DNA of 43,760 nucleotides from Betaproteobacteria bacterium (GTDB taxonomy: Bacteria; Pseudomonadota; Gammaproteobacteria; Burkholderiales; SG8-39): contig JACPYS010000025.1 of NCBI GenBank assembly GCA_016195915.1, positions 1 to 43,760 on the forward strand. The letters run 5' to 3'. This document shows, piece by piece, positions 25,769-33,975 of this stretch. The notes beneath the pieces were generated by a model. That model made no database searches, was not told where the DNA came from, and saw only the letters and a list, made by a program, of their open reading frames with translations. The position numbers were made by a program, and so were the translations under genes. Numbering within the stretch: the first letter of the stretch is position 1; every line of letters starts with the position of its first letter.

Positions 25769-26688
25769 TGGCGGCGCTCGATCCGGTCGCCGCGCGCCAG
25801 CGCCCGCAAGCGGGCCGGCTGGTACTCGACCACGTTGCGCATTTCGTTCCCGAAATGGGCCCTGCCGAGTGCGCGCTGGATGCACTGGGATTCGTACTGA
25901 CGCCGTTCTCCGAACAATCGCTACGCAACGATGCAGGTGCTGTGGTGAGCGCCGGCTCGGCGAATCGCTGCGTGATGCTCGATTGCGGCTACCTCGAAAT
26001 CCTGACCCCGATTGCCGACACGCCGAACGCCCGGTTGCTGCGCGCGGCGCTCGCGAAGCACACCGGCGTGCACCTCATTGCGCTCGGCACGCCGGCGGCT
26101 GAAGAAGAACATGCCCGTCTCGCGGCGCACGGCTTCGCGCCGCCGCCCCTCGTGCGGCTGGAACGCACGGTGGATCTGAACGGCAAGCCGGCGCTCGCGC
26201 AATTTGCGCTTGCGCGCGTACCGCCCGAAGCGATGCCCGAGGGTCGCATCCAGTTCGTGGAGCAGATCACCCCGGAGTGCCTGTGGCAGCCACGCTATCT
26301 CGGGCATTCGAACGGCGTGACCGCGCTGCGGGGTGTCTTTGTCGTTGCCGAAGACGTGACGGCGGTGTCGGCCCGCCTGGCGCACTTCGCGGCGCTTTTG
26401 CCGCGTCGATGCGGAAGATTCGTGTCACTTGACACGGCTCGCGGGCGAGCGCTGGTCGCCCCGCGGGAAGACTGGCAGGAACTGCTCGGCGCAGCACCGG
26501 CCGCCCCTGCACTCGCCGGCTATGCGCTCGAATGCAAGGACCCGGCCGCGCTCGCGGCGCGGCTCGAGACGCTCGGGTGCAAGCCTCGCCTGATCTGCGA
26601 CGGATTGTATTCCAGTGTCCTGCCCGCGGCGCTAGGCGCCGCGTGGCTGTTCGGCACCGCGAACGGCCACGCAGGATTTGCGCCTTAA
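25768..26688 (+). CDS. VOC-superfamily (glyoxalase-like) protein
   Basis: A 306-residue soluble protein with two glyoxalase/bleomycin-resistance-like modules. The first begins LVLDHVAHFVPEM...ALDALGFVLTPFSEQS, with a metal-type residue in CVMLDCGYLEILTP. The second covers residues about 180-300. Its pattern resembles the Glyoxalase_3-type domain (PF13468), whose members are mostly uncharacterised. It starts inside the dctM stop codon and is thus part of the TRAP operon, so it probably acts on the imported compound. The 3' end overlaps the convergent aldehyde dehydrogenase gene by four bases. Catalytic function is not predictable from sequence alone. Confidence 0.7.
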   Translation: MAALDPVAARQRPQAGRLVLDHVAHFVPEMGPAECALDALGFVLTPFSEQSLRNDAGAVVSAGSANRCVMLDCGYLEILTPIADTPNARLLRAALAKHTGVHLIALGTPAAEEEHARLAAHGFAPPPLVRLERTVDLNGKPALAQFALARVPPEAMPEGRIQFVEQITPECLWQPRYLGHSNGVTALRGVFVVAEDVTAVSARLAHFAALLPRRCGRFVSLDTARGRALVAPREDWQELLGAAPAAPALAGYALECKDPAALAARLETLGCKPRLICDGLYSSVLPAALGAAWLFGTANGHAGFAP

Positions 26689-28247
26689 CCCGTTCGCGTA
26701 CCGAGCAGCTTCTGGATCACCGGCCGCGATCCTTCGAGCGCCACGCGCTGAAGGTAGAAAGCGAGCGCTCGAACCCCGCCCAGTTCCTCCCCGCCGCCTG
26801 CGCGTCCCGGCCCGCCATGCACCAGCTGCGGCAGCACTGTTCCCGGCCCGGGCGAAAGCTCGATCTTCGCGTTGCCAAGATAGATCCGGCCGCAATGCGG
26901 CGCAATGCCGAACACTGCTTCCCGGATCCAGCCTGCATCGTCGGAATACACCGCCGTCACCAATCCGCCATTGCCACGCGCGACGATCGCCGCCGCGTCG
27001 CCGGCTTCTCCGGAATAAGGCAGCAGCGACGCCACCGGACCGAAGACCTCGCGCGCGTGCACCACATCGGCGGCAGCGCCTTGCGCAAACTCGACCAGCA
27101 CCGGCGAGATGAAGTAGCCCTTGCCGGCCGGGACGCCGGCGGCCGCGAACGGCGCTGCGCTGCCGAAGGCGAGCTCTCCGTCTGCGGCGAGCCGCTCGAC
27201 GCCCTCGCGTGCGTCGGCGAGCTGCGAGGCGGTCGCGAGAGGACCCATGCGCACCTCATCCATTGCCGGATTGCCTACGCGCACGCCGCCGAGCAGCTCC
27301 ACCAGATCCTCGCGCACGCCGGCCGCGACCACCGCGGGAACGATCACACGCCGGATGGCGGTGCATTTCTGGCCCGCCTTCTGCGTCATGTCGCGCTGCA
27401 CGTCCTTGAGGAACAGCTCATAGAGGTCGCTGCGGGGCTCGACGTCGGGGCCGAGCACCGCTGCATTGAGGCTATCCGCCTCTACGTTGATGTGCACCGA
27501 TTCGCGCACCACGTTCGGCAGCGCGCGAATCCGCGCCCCGGTGTCTCCCGAGCCCGTGAATGCGAGCACGTCCTGTCCGCCGAGCAGGGAAGGAAGCTCG
27601 CGCGGGCTGCCCACCAGCAGCGAGAGCGCGCCGCCCGGGAGGATTCGCCTCTCGACCAGGATTTCCATGATGCGGTGGGCGAGCATCGCGGAACTCGTGG
27701 CCGGCTTGCTGAGCACCGGCATGCCGGCCAGCAGTGCCGCGGCCGCTTTCTCGGCGAATCCCCACGCCGGAAAATTGAACGCGTTGATGTGAACGGCAAC
27801 ACCCGTGCGCGGCACGGCGACGTGCTGGCCGTGGAAGCGCGGCGAGCGGCCGAGCTGCATGCCCTCGCCGTCCACCAGAAACTGCGCGGTACCGACACTC
27901 GTGCCGATCTCCGCAAAGGCGGACAAGGTGGCGATGGCGCCTTCCACGTCGAACTTTCCGTCCGAGCGGGTGTTGCCGCAGTTCGCAATTGCCAGCTCGA
28001 GCAATTCGTCGCGATGCGCCTGCATCGCCTGCGCCATGGCGCCGAGCAACGCGCCGCGCTCGGCGAAGGACAGCGCGCGCAACGCCGGCCCGCCTGCGCG
28101 GCGCGCGTGATCGAGCGCCGCGGCAAGATCCACGCCCTCGCTGCGCGCGCAGGCGAGCGGTTCCTCGGTGGCGGGATTCAGCAGCATCTGCTGCGCGCCC
28201 GATCCTTCGACCCACTGATCGCCTACATAGCTGCTCAAGGTCTTCAT
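26685..28247 (-). CDS. PaaZ-N/BoxD-type CoA-semialdehyde dehydrogenase
   Basis: A 520-residue NAD(P)+-dependent aldehyde dehydrogenase. It aligns with the ALDH half of PaaZ and with BoxD (3,4-dehydroadipyl-CoA semialdehyde dehydrogenase): N-terminus MKTLSSYVGDQWVEGSG, INAFNFPAWGFAEKAA, and TFTGS-like LAFTGSGDTG. The catalytic Glu256 is in NVEAD and the nucleophile Cys295 in GQKCTAI, the same numbers as in E. coli PaaZ. It lacks the C-terminal MaoC hydratase domain of PaaZ, so it is the stand-alone form used in aerobic CoA-dependent aromatic degradation. No other paa or box genes lie nearby. ATG 28247 has GGAG nine bases upstream. Confidence 0.82.
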   Translation of the reverse strand: MKTLSSYVGDQWVEGSGAQQMLLNPATEEPLACARSEGVDLAAALDHARRAGGPALRALSFAERGALLGAMAQAMQAHRDELLELAIANCGNTRSDGKFDVEGAIATLSAFAEIGTSVGTAQFLVDGEGMQLGRSPRFHGQHVAVPRTGVAVHINAFNFPAWGFAEKAAAALLAGMPVLSKPATSSAMLAHRIMEILVERRILPGGALSLLVGSPRELPSLLGGQDVLAFTGSGDTGARIRALPNVVRESVHINVEADSLNAAVLGPDVEPRSDLYELFLKDVQRDMTQKAGQKCTAIRRVIVPAVVAAGVREDLVELLGGVRVGNPAMDEVRMGPLATASQLADAREGVERLAADGELAFGSAAPFAAAGVPAGKGYFISPVLVEFAQGAAADVVHAREVFGPVASLLPYSGEAGDAAAIVARGNGGLVTAVYSDDAGWIREAVFGIAPHCGRIYLGNAKIELSPGPGTVLPQLVHGGPGRAGGGEELGGVRALAFYLQRVALEGSRPVIQKLLGTRTG

Positions 28248-28276
28248 GGTTTCGCTCCGCTTGGCTCGCAGTGGGC

Positions 28277-28282
28277 TAGGAT
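28277..28282 (+). promoter_or_regulatory. -10 hexamer for a leaderless Bug receptor transcript
   Basis: TAGGAT, six bases, then ATG at 28289, with no ribosome binding site. The geometry supports the first of two nearby ATG codons as the start. Confidence 0.4.
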
Positions 28283-28288
28283 AGCGTA

Positions 28289-29272
28289 ATGGCCATGTCG
28301 AATACCGGCCGGGCGTTCCGAATTGCGCTGTGTGCGCTGTTGCTCGGATCGAGCGCGTTCGGCGCACTCGCGCAGCCGTTCCCGTCCCGGCCGCTGCGCC
28401 TGGTGCTCACCTTTCCGCCAGGCGGCGCGACCGACGTGCTCGCGCGCGTGCTGGCGCCGGCGATGAGCGCCGATCTCGGACAGCCGATCGTGATAGACAA
28501 TCGGCCGGGCGCCTCGGGAATGATCGGCACGCACGCCGTCGCGCGCGAAAAACCCGACGGACATACGCTGCTCTTCGGCACCGATTCGATTTTCACGGTC
28601 ACCCCGCATCTGTATGCCGATGCGGGTTACGACCCCTTCCGGGACTTCGCCCCTGTGGCGCCGCTCACCGACCTCGCGCTGTTTCTCGCTGTCCATGCGT
28701 CGGTCAGGGCGAATACGGTGACGGAACTGATCGCGCTCGCTAAGGCGGAACCGGGCCGGCTCTCGTTCGCCTCGCCGGGAGTCGCCACTCCGCAGCATCT
28801 CGCGGGTGAACTGTTTGCTCAAAGCGCCGGGGTGCAGTGGGTGCACGTGCCCTACAAAGGGGGAGCGCCCGCGGTGAACGACCTGCTCGCCGGGCAAGTG
28901 CCGGTGATGTTCGGCAACCTCGCAAACTTTCAGACGCACGTGACAGCCGGCAAGCTGCGCCTGCTCGGGGTCGCCGACCCGCAACGATTCCCCGGCCTGC
29001 CGGGCGTACCCGCCATCGCCGAGGCGCTGCCGGGATTCGCGGTCTCGGGCTGGTTCGCGCTGTTCGCGCCCGCCGGCACGCCGGTCGAAATCGTCGCGCG
29101 CCTCGAGGCCGTGACCGCCAAGGCATTGCGCGCACCCGAAGTCGCACAACGGCTCGAGGCGCTGGCCTTCCGGCCGCTCAACCTCGAGCGCGCACAGTTC
29201 GCGGCGCGCATCCGCGCCGACTACGAGAGAAACGGCGTGCTGATTCGAGCGCGCGGGATCAAAGCCGATTAG
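28289..29272 (+). CDS. Bug-family (TctC-like) periplasmic solute receptor 3
   Basis: A 327-residue receptor with signal peptide (ALCALLLGSSAFGALA-QP). The mature family motifs are PLRLVLTFPPGGATDVLAR, VIDNRPGASGMIGTHAVAREKPDGHT, VPYKGGAPAVNDLLAGQV, and PAIAEALPGFAVSGWFALFAPAGTP. It binds an unknown carboxylate-type ligand in the periplasm. It is monocistronic, divergent from the aldehyde dehydrogenase gene with only 41 bases between starts, so the two may share regulation. No TctAB permease is present. A start at the second ATG (28295) is possible, but the -10 spacing favours the first. Confidence 0.9.
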   Translation: MAMSNTGRAFRIALCALLLGSSAFGALAQPFPSRPLRLVLTFPPGGATDVLARVLAPAMSADLGQPIVIDNRPGASGMIGTHAVAREKPDGHTLLFGTDSIFTVTPHLYADAGYDPFRDFAPVAPLTDLALFLAVHASVRANTVTELIALAKAEPGRLSFASPGVATPQHLAGELFAQSAGVQWVHVPYKGGAPAVNDLLAGQVPVMFGNLANFQTHVTAGKLRLLGVADPQRFPGLPGVPAIAEALPGFAVSGWFALFAPAGTPVEIVARLEAVTAKALRAPEVAQRLEALAFRPLNLERAQFAARIRADYERNGVLIRARGIKAD

Positions 29273-29335
29273 TAGTTCAGCGGAATCGGCGTCAAGCGTT
29301 TTCCCGGGCGGCAGCCACGCAAACGGGACCGCGTG

Positions 29336-30640
29336 TCATTTCATGGTGCGCGGCAGATACAGCGCGATCTCGGGCCAGATCATCAGCACCCCAAGCAGCA
29401 CCACGATCGCCACCAGGAACGGCATGATGCCGCGGTAGATCTGCTGCATCGGCACGTCCTTGACCATGCTGGAGATCACGAACACGTTGATCCCGACCGG
29501 CGGCGCGATCATTCCAGCCTGGCATACGACGACGATGATCACGCCGAACCAGATCGGGTCATACCCGATCGCCTGGGTGACAGGCAGCAGGATCGGCACG
29601 GTGAGCAGAATCATCGCCAGCTCGTCCATGAAGGCGCCCATCACCAGGTAAGCAGCGATGATCAGCAACATGATTCCCGTCGGCGACAGGCCCGAAGTCG
29701 CAAGCGCGGTCGCGAGTTTCATCGGCAGCTGAGTCACCGCCAGAAAGTAGCCGAGGACCACCGCACCGATCAATATCAAGGTAATCACCGCGGTGGTCTC
29801 GACAGTGTTGGTGAGGGCCCGCAGCAGCGCAGGCCAGGTGAGCCGGCGGCGCAGCAGCGCGACGAGCAGGGTGCCGAATGCGCCCATGCCCGCGGCCTCG
29901 GTGGCGGTGAACACCCCGCCGTACATCCCGCCGATCACCAGCAGGAACAGAAGAGCGACCGCCCAGACATCGCGTAGCGCGAGGATGCGCTCGCTGAGCG
30001 GCGCCCGCTCCTTCCCGATCGGGCACAGTGCGGGGTTATGCCAGGTGACGATCGCGATCGTCACGATGAACATAAATGTCAGCAGGATGCCCGGCAGGAT
30101 TCCCGCAAGGAAAAGCTTGCCGATCGATTGCTCGGCCATGAAGCCGTAGATGAGGAAAATGACGCTTGGCGGAATGAGGATGCCGAGCGTGCCGCCCGCG
30201 GCGACCGAACCGGTCGAAAGGCTCGGGTCGTAACCCATGCGGCGCATCTCCGGCAGCGCCACCGTGGTCATGGTGGCGGCCGTGGCGACGCTTGAGCCGC
30301 TGATGGCAGCGAACCCCGCGCAGGCGGCCACGGTCGCCATCGCGAGCCCGCCTCGCCGGTGTCCCAGCCAGGTGTTGGCGGTGGAATACAGCTCCTGGCC
30401 GATGCCCGCCTCGTTGGCGAGATGTCCCATCAGCACGAACAGCGGAACTACGCTGAGGACATAGCTTGCAACCGCGCTGTACGGCGCGAGCCCCAGCATG
30501 TTGAGCGCCGAGTTCCATCCGTTCACACTTGCGAAGCCGAGAAAGCCCACGGCGCCCATGGCAGCGCCGATCGGCACGCCGATGAACATCAGCGCGAGCA
30601 TCGCCGCGAAACCGATGACCCCGATGGTGGTGGCGTCCAC
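29336..30640 (-). CDS. dctM: TRAP transporter large permease (DctM), set 2
   Basis: A 434-residue DctM-family permease with the signatures GFAAISGSSVATAATMTTVALPEM, STGSVAAGGTLGILIPPSVIFLIYG, and AGMIAPPVGINVFVISSMVKDV. It forms the substrate-translocating, Na+-coupled subunit. It starts with GTG at 30640, whose G is also the last base of the dctQ stop codon (TAGTG), so the two are translationally coupled. It is the last gene of the minus-strand SDR-dctP-dctQ-dctM group and converges on Bug receptor 3. The protein is clearly homologous to set 1 but divergent enough to be a separate acquisition or old duplication. Confidence 0.93.
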   Translation of the reverse strand: MDATTIGVIGFAAMLALMFIGVPIGAAMGAVGFLGFASVNGWNSALNMLGLAPYSAVASYVLSVVPLFVLMGHLANEAGIGQELYSTANTWLGHRRGGLAMATVAACAGFAAISGSSVATAATMTTVALPEMRRMGYDPSLSTGSVAAGGTLGILIPPSVIFLIYGFMAEQSIGKLFLAGILPGILLTFMFIVTIAIVTWHNPALCPIGKERAPLSERILALRDVWAVALLFLLVIGGMYGGVFTATEAAGMGAFGTLLVALLRRRLTWPALLRALTNTVETTAVITLILIGAVVLGYFLAVTQLPMKLATALATSGLSPTGIMLLIIAAYLVMGAFMDELAMILLTVPILLPVTQAIGYDPIWFGVIIVVVCQAGMIAPPVGINVFVISSMVKDVPMQQIYRGIMPFLVAIVVLLGVLMIWPEIALYLPRTMK

Positions 30641-31146
30641 TACGCTGTTTCAACCCGCAGTGCGCGCACCACGCGGCGCGCGAGCAGCAAAGCATACAAA
30701 ATGCTGCCGCATGCGACGGCGAGGTAGAACGGATACGTCGGAACGGCCAGGTTGATGGAAACTTCGGCCGCCTCCAGGATCTGTTCCCCATGATCGAGCG
30801 CGCGCCAGGCGACGAACCCCCAGAATAAGCTGCCCAGCAGCGCCGCCATGGACTCGAGCAACGCCTGGACACGGCGCGGCAGCACCGTGACGAAGAAATC
30901 TACGGTGATATGGGCATCGCGCAACTCCGCGTAGGCCAACCCCCCGAAACCGATGAATACGAGCAGGAATTCACTCAGTTCGACCGCACCGAACAGCGGT
31001 TTGTTGAACAAATAGCGCCCCGCGACGTCCACCGCGGTGACCACGACGAGCGCTGCAAGCGCGGCTACGGCAACCGCGCATGCGGCGATCGCCGCGCCGC
31101 GAAGAACGCGCGCGGCTACGCCCTCCTTCGACTGCTGCAGTTGCAC
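30640..31146 (-). CDS. dctQ: TRAP transporter small permease (DctQ), set 2
   Basis: A 168-residue membrane protein with four hydrophobic helices, with the DctQ pattern AVELSEFLLVFIGFGGLAYAELRDAHITVDFFV in the middle. The N-terminal cytoplasmic segment (MQLQQSKEGVAARVLRG) precedes the first helix. It links DctP to DctM. It follows dctP by six bases and overlaps dctM by one base. Confidence 0.9.
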   Translation of the reverse strand: MQLQQSKEGVAARVLRGAAIAACAVAVAALAALVVVTAVDVAGRYLFNKPLFGAVELSEFLLVFIGFGGLAYAELRDAHITVDFFVTVLPRRVQALLESMAALLGSLFWGFVAWRALDHGEQILEAAEVSINLAVPTYPFYLAVACGSILYALLLARRVVRALRVETA

Positions 31147-31152
31147 GCGCCT

Positions 31153-32187
31153 TCAGGAGTCGTAGCGCTTCAGGAATCCGCGCAGGTCGGCGAGCGCCTG
31201 TTTGCCCGGCAGACCTTTGGCCTCCATCGAGCGCAGCCATTCGATCTCCACGCCTTTGGATTTCTCGATCCATGCGTTGCGCTGCTCCGGGGTGAGCTTG
31301 TAGAACTGGTTGCCGGCCTTGCGGGCCGCCTCGATGCCCGGCTCTTCGCCCTTGTCCCACGCCGCGCCGGCGAACTCCGAGCCTCGGGCGCCGGTCGATT
31401 CGTCGAGTACTTTCTTCAGTTCGGCGGGCAGCGAGTTGTACTTTGCCAGACTCATGGTGAGGAAATTGCTCGTGGTATACATGTTGACCGCGACATGGTG
31501 CTTGGTCACTTCGGCGAGCTTCCATCCGTGCAGCGCCTCATAGGGAAGGGCGGTCCCGTCGACGATGCCGCGTTCGATCGCGTTGTAGGTTTCCGGCACC
31601 GCCATCGCGACCGGAACCCCGCCCAGCGACTTGATGATTTCAGATATCTGCCCTCCGCCGGCGCGGATGCGCAGCCCGGCGAACTGCTCCGGTGTCAGCG
31701 GGGCTTTCTTGGACATGTGCAGTTGGAACGGCGCCGGGCTCTGCAGCCAGAGCAGCTTCACCCGGGCGTGCTCCTTCTGCAGGTGCTTGAGGTAGTACTC
31801 CCACAGTGCACGGCTGGCGCCCTTGGCCGAGCGCGTGAGAAACGGCAGATCCATGGCCGAAGTCAGCTGGAAACGGCCGGGGGTGTAGTTGTGACTGCCC
31901 CAGGCGATATCGACGATATCGTTCTGCGCCATGTCCCAATGGTCCGCCGGCTTGCCAAGCACGCCACCGGCGAAGATGGTGATCTTGAGCCGGCCGGCAC
32001 TGCGTTTCTCGACCGTTTCGGCCCAAGGCACGAGCACGTCCTGGTGCTGGAAGTGTCCGACCGGGAACCAGTGTGAAAGTTTCAGTTCTATCGGCTTCGC
32101 TTGCGCGCGCAGCAGGCCGGGCGTGAGACCGAGGGCGGTCGTCGCGGCGGCAGCACCGAGAAGGCGGCGGCGTGTTTTCGAACGCAT
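31153..32187 (-). CDS. dctP: TRAP transporter periplasmic receptor (DctP family), set 2
   Basis: A 344-residue receptor whose signal sequence MRSKTRRRLLGAAAATTALGL has a twin-arginine-like TRRRLLG box, so Tat export of a folded protein is possible. The mature DctP signatures are LKLSHWFPVGHFQHQDVLVPWAETV, ITIFAGGVLGKPADHWDMAQND, and a conserved Arg in LRIRAGGGQISEII. ATG 32187 is preceded by AGGAG at seven bases. It follows the SDR gene by 32 bases in the same direction, and its permease genes follow directly. The ligand is unknown but should be a carboxylate, and by context the substrate of the IclR-linked catabolic genes. Confidence 0.92.
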   Translation of the reverse strand: MRSKTRRRLLGAAAATTALGLTPGLLRAQAKPIELKLSHWFPVGHFQHQDVLVPWAETVEKRSAGRLKITIFAGGVLGKPADHWDMAQNDIVDIAWGSHNYTPGRFQLTSAMDLPFLTRSAKGASRALWEYYLKHLQKEHARVKLLWLQSPAPFQLHMSKKAPLTPEQFAGLRIRAGGGQISEIIKSLGGVPVAMAVPETYNAIERGIVDGTALPYEALHGWKLAEVTKHHVAVNMYTTSNFLTMSLAKYNSLPAELKKVLDESTGARGSEFAGAAWDKGEEPGIEAARKAGNQFYKLTPEQRNAWIEKSKGVEIEWLRSMEAKGLPGKQALADLRGFLKRYDS

Positions 32188-32219
32188 GTCTGTTCTCCTC
32201 ATGTACAAGGTTGGCGAAA

Positions 32220-33038
32220 CTAATCGGCGCTGCCCAGGGTGGCCCCGCCGTCGATCACGATCTGCGTGCCGGTGATGTACTTCGAGGCCGGCGATGCGAG
32301 AAACAGGGCTAGGCCCATCATCTCGTCGGTCGTTCCCAGGCGCTTCATCGGCACCACCCGTTCGTGATAACCGCGCACGTCCGGATCGAACATCTTGCGG
32401 CCCGAGATGTTGGTGAGAAACGGGCCTGGTGCAATCGCATTCACCAGGATGCCGTAGCGGGCGAGTTCCAGCGCCGCCTGCTTCACCAGGTGCGCTGCGC
32501 CTGCCTTGACGGGCATATAGGGTGTTCCGACCACGCTTTCAGCCTTGATCGCGGCGATGGAGGTCGTGACGATGATGCGCCCGCCTCCCTGCGGCTTCAT
32601 GTGGCGCACTGCGGCCTGGATCGACCAGAACATCGAGGAGAGATTATTGGCGACCGCGTCGTCCCAGCGCTGGTCGGAAATGTTTTCGAAGGCGCCGTCC
32701 GGATTGCGCTCGCCTTTCACCGTCAGGAATCCCGCTCCGCCGCCGACGCCCGCATTGGCAAAAACCACATCCATACGGCCATGGACTCTTGCGGCTGCAT
32801 CGAACGCGAGATTCAATCCGGCGCGGTCGGTCACATCCACGACTTCGCCGCGAACATCCATGCCATCGGAGGTGAGCCGCCCGACTGCGTTTTCAAGTTC
32901 GTTCGCGTTCCTGTCCATCAGGGTGACGCGCGCGCCGTTCGCCGCCATTACCTCGGCGCATGCGAGTCCGATTCCGCTCGCAGCGCCAGTGACGATGGTC
33001 GCCAGACCGCGAACATCGAAAAGCGCATCCGCTCTCAA
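32220..33038 (-). CDS. short-chain dehydrogenase/reductase 1
   Basis: A 272-residue SDR with the cofactor motif TGAASGIG, NAGVG, the catalytic Ser in TTSIAAI, and YMPVK (YxxxK). The end GTQIVIDGGATLGSAD is typical. It would oxidise a secondary alcohol or reduce a ketone with NAD(P). The likely start is TTG at 33038, just after GGGAGAGGAG. The sequence from there (LRADALFDVRGLATIVTGAA) aligns with the start of its paralog at 33975-34778 (MRAKALFNVEGLTAVVTGGA). The frame is open further upstream, but that stretch holds the promoter and operator. First gene of the SDR-dctP-dctQ-dctM operon. Confidence 0.85.
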   Translation of the reverse strand: MRADALFDVRGLATIVTGAASGIGLACAEVMAANGARVTLMDRNANELENAVGRLTSDGMDVRGEVVDVTDRAGLNLAFDAAARVHGRMDVVFANAGVGGGAGFLTVKGERNPDGAFENISDQRWDDAVANNLSSMFWSIQAAVRHMKPQGGGRIIVTTSIAAIKAESVVGTPYMPVKAGAAHLVKQAALELARYGILVNAIAPGPFLTNISGRKMFDPDVRGYHERVVPMKRLGTTDEMMGLALFLASPASKYITGTQIVIDGGATLGSAD

Positions 33039-33125
33039 TCTCCTCTCCCTGGTGCTTGAGACGGTCGCGTCCGTACTGCGTACACCCTGGGCACCACTGT
33101 TATGTTCGTTCCACAAGTGTTCGTC

Positions 33126-33131
33126 TGTCAA
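33126..33131 (-). promoter_or_regulatory. -35 element upstream of the SDR1-TRAP operon
   Basis: Perfect TTGACA on the minus strand, about 88 bases before the TTG start codon. The matching -10 is not clear; CATAAC is present at an over-long spacing of 21. The 15-bp inverted repeat at 33147-33161 lies just upstream, where an activator would bind. Confidence 0.4.
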
Positions 33132-33146
33132 GCAATCCCGCGTTAC

Positions 33147-33161
33147 GTCCGAATAGCGGAC
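33147..33161. promoter_or_regulatory. inverted-repeat operator copy 1, probable IclR-family site
   Basis: GTCCGAATAGCGGAC, a GTCC-N7-GGAC palindrome with TCCG...CGGA core. A second copy differing at two central positions lies at 34864-34878. IclR-family regulators bind short palindromes of about this length, and the iclR-type gene lies between the two copies. Confidence 0.55.
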
Positions 33162-33192
33162 TTATGGCAGAAAGCGCGGCACCGCCCCGCGC

Positions 33193-33975
33193 TCAATTGG
33201 CGCGCCGGCTGAGGACCCTCGCCATCTCGGCGCAGGTGCGCACGATCTCCTGCGCCAGCGGCTTCACGCGGCTCTTCGGTATCCTCGACGGAATCGCGGA
33301 CAGGCTGATCGCAAGGCAGCAGGGACTGTCGGTCGCGGGCACTGCGGCGCTGATGCCGACCGCCCCCTCAATGAACACCCTGTCGCTCAGGCAGAAACCG
33401 TCGCGCCGCACGCAGGCGATCTGCCGGCGCGCATACTGGGGCGTGGCATTGCGAAAGGTCGCCATGGCGGAAGTCGTGCGCCTGAGGATGACTTCGACCT
33501 CGTCGTCTGCGAGCGCGGCAAGCAGCGTGATTCCGGCGATCGTCGCCGCAATGGGCCTGAGGGCGCCCACTTCGATCACGTAGGTGCGGATGGGCGTCGC
33601 CCCCTCTGCACGCGCGACGCAGAGCATCTCGTCGCCGCGGCGCAACATCAGGTAGGCGGTGTCGCCCGTACGGTTGGCCAGTCCATCGAGCAGCAATCTC
33701 AGTTCGGACAAGCGTTCGATCGGCCCCTGCGCGGCGAGCCCCAAACCGTAGATCGCCACGCCCATCTTATAGCGCTTGGTGCCGGGGGTCTGGCAGACGA
33801 ACTCCGCCGCCGCCAGAGACCGGAGGATCCGGTGCACGGTCGGACGCGAGAGCCCCGATGCCGTGGTCAGATCGACCAAACGCGCGCCGGAGGGACCGTG
33901 ACGCGCGATTTCCTTGAGCAGCATGCATGCGCGATCGACGGTCTGCGCGCCGGCGAAGGCTCGAATTTCCCGCAT
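33193..33975 (-). CDS. IclR-family transcriptional regulator
   Basis: A 260-residue regulator. The winged helix-turn-helix is at about residues 10-70 (TVDRACMLLKEIARHG, then LVDLTTASGLSRPTVHRILRSL, then the wing FVCQTPGTKRYKMG). The C-terminal IclR effector domain includes RTYVIEVGALRPIAATIAGITLLAAL and a late CLAISLSAIPSRI. It senses a small organic effector and controls catabolic genes as repressor or activator. The ATG at 33975 overlaps the stop of SDR2 (TGATG), so both are cotranscribed. Targets are likely the two promoters carrying the GTCC-N7-GGAC repeat. Confidence 0.9.
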   Translation of the reverse strand: MREIRAFAGAQTVDRACMLLKEIARHGPSGARLVDLTTASGLSRPTVHRILRSLAAAEFVCQTPGTKRYKMGVAIYGLGLAAQGPIERLSELRLLLDGLANRTGDTAYLMLRRGDEMLCVARAEGATPIRTYVIEVGALRPIAATIAGITLLAALADDEVEVILRRTTSAMATFRNATPQYARRQIACVRRDGFCLSDRVFIEGAVGISAAVPATDSPCCLAISLSAIPSRIPKSRVKPLAQEIVRTCAEMARVLSRRAN

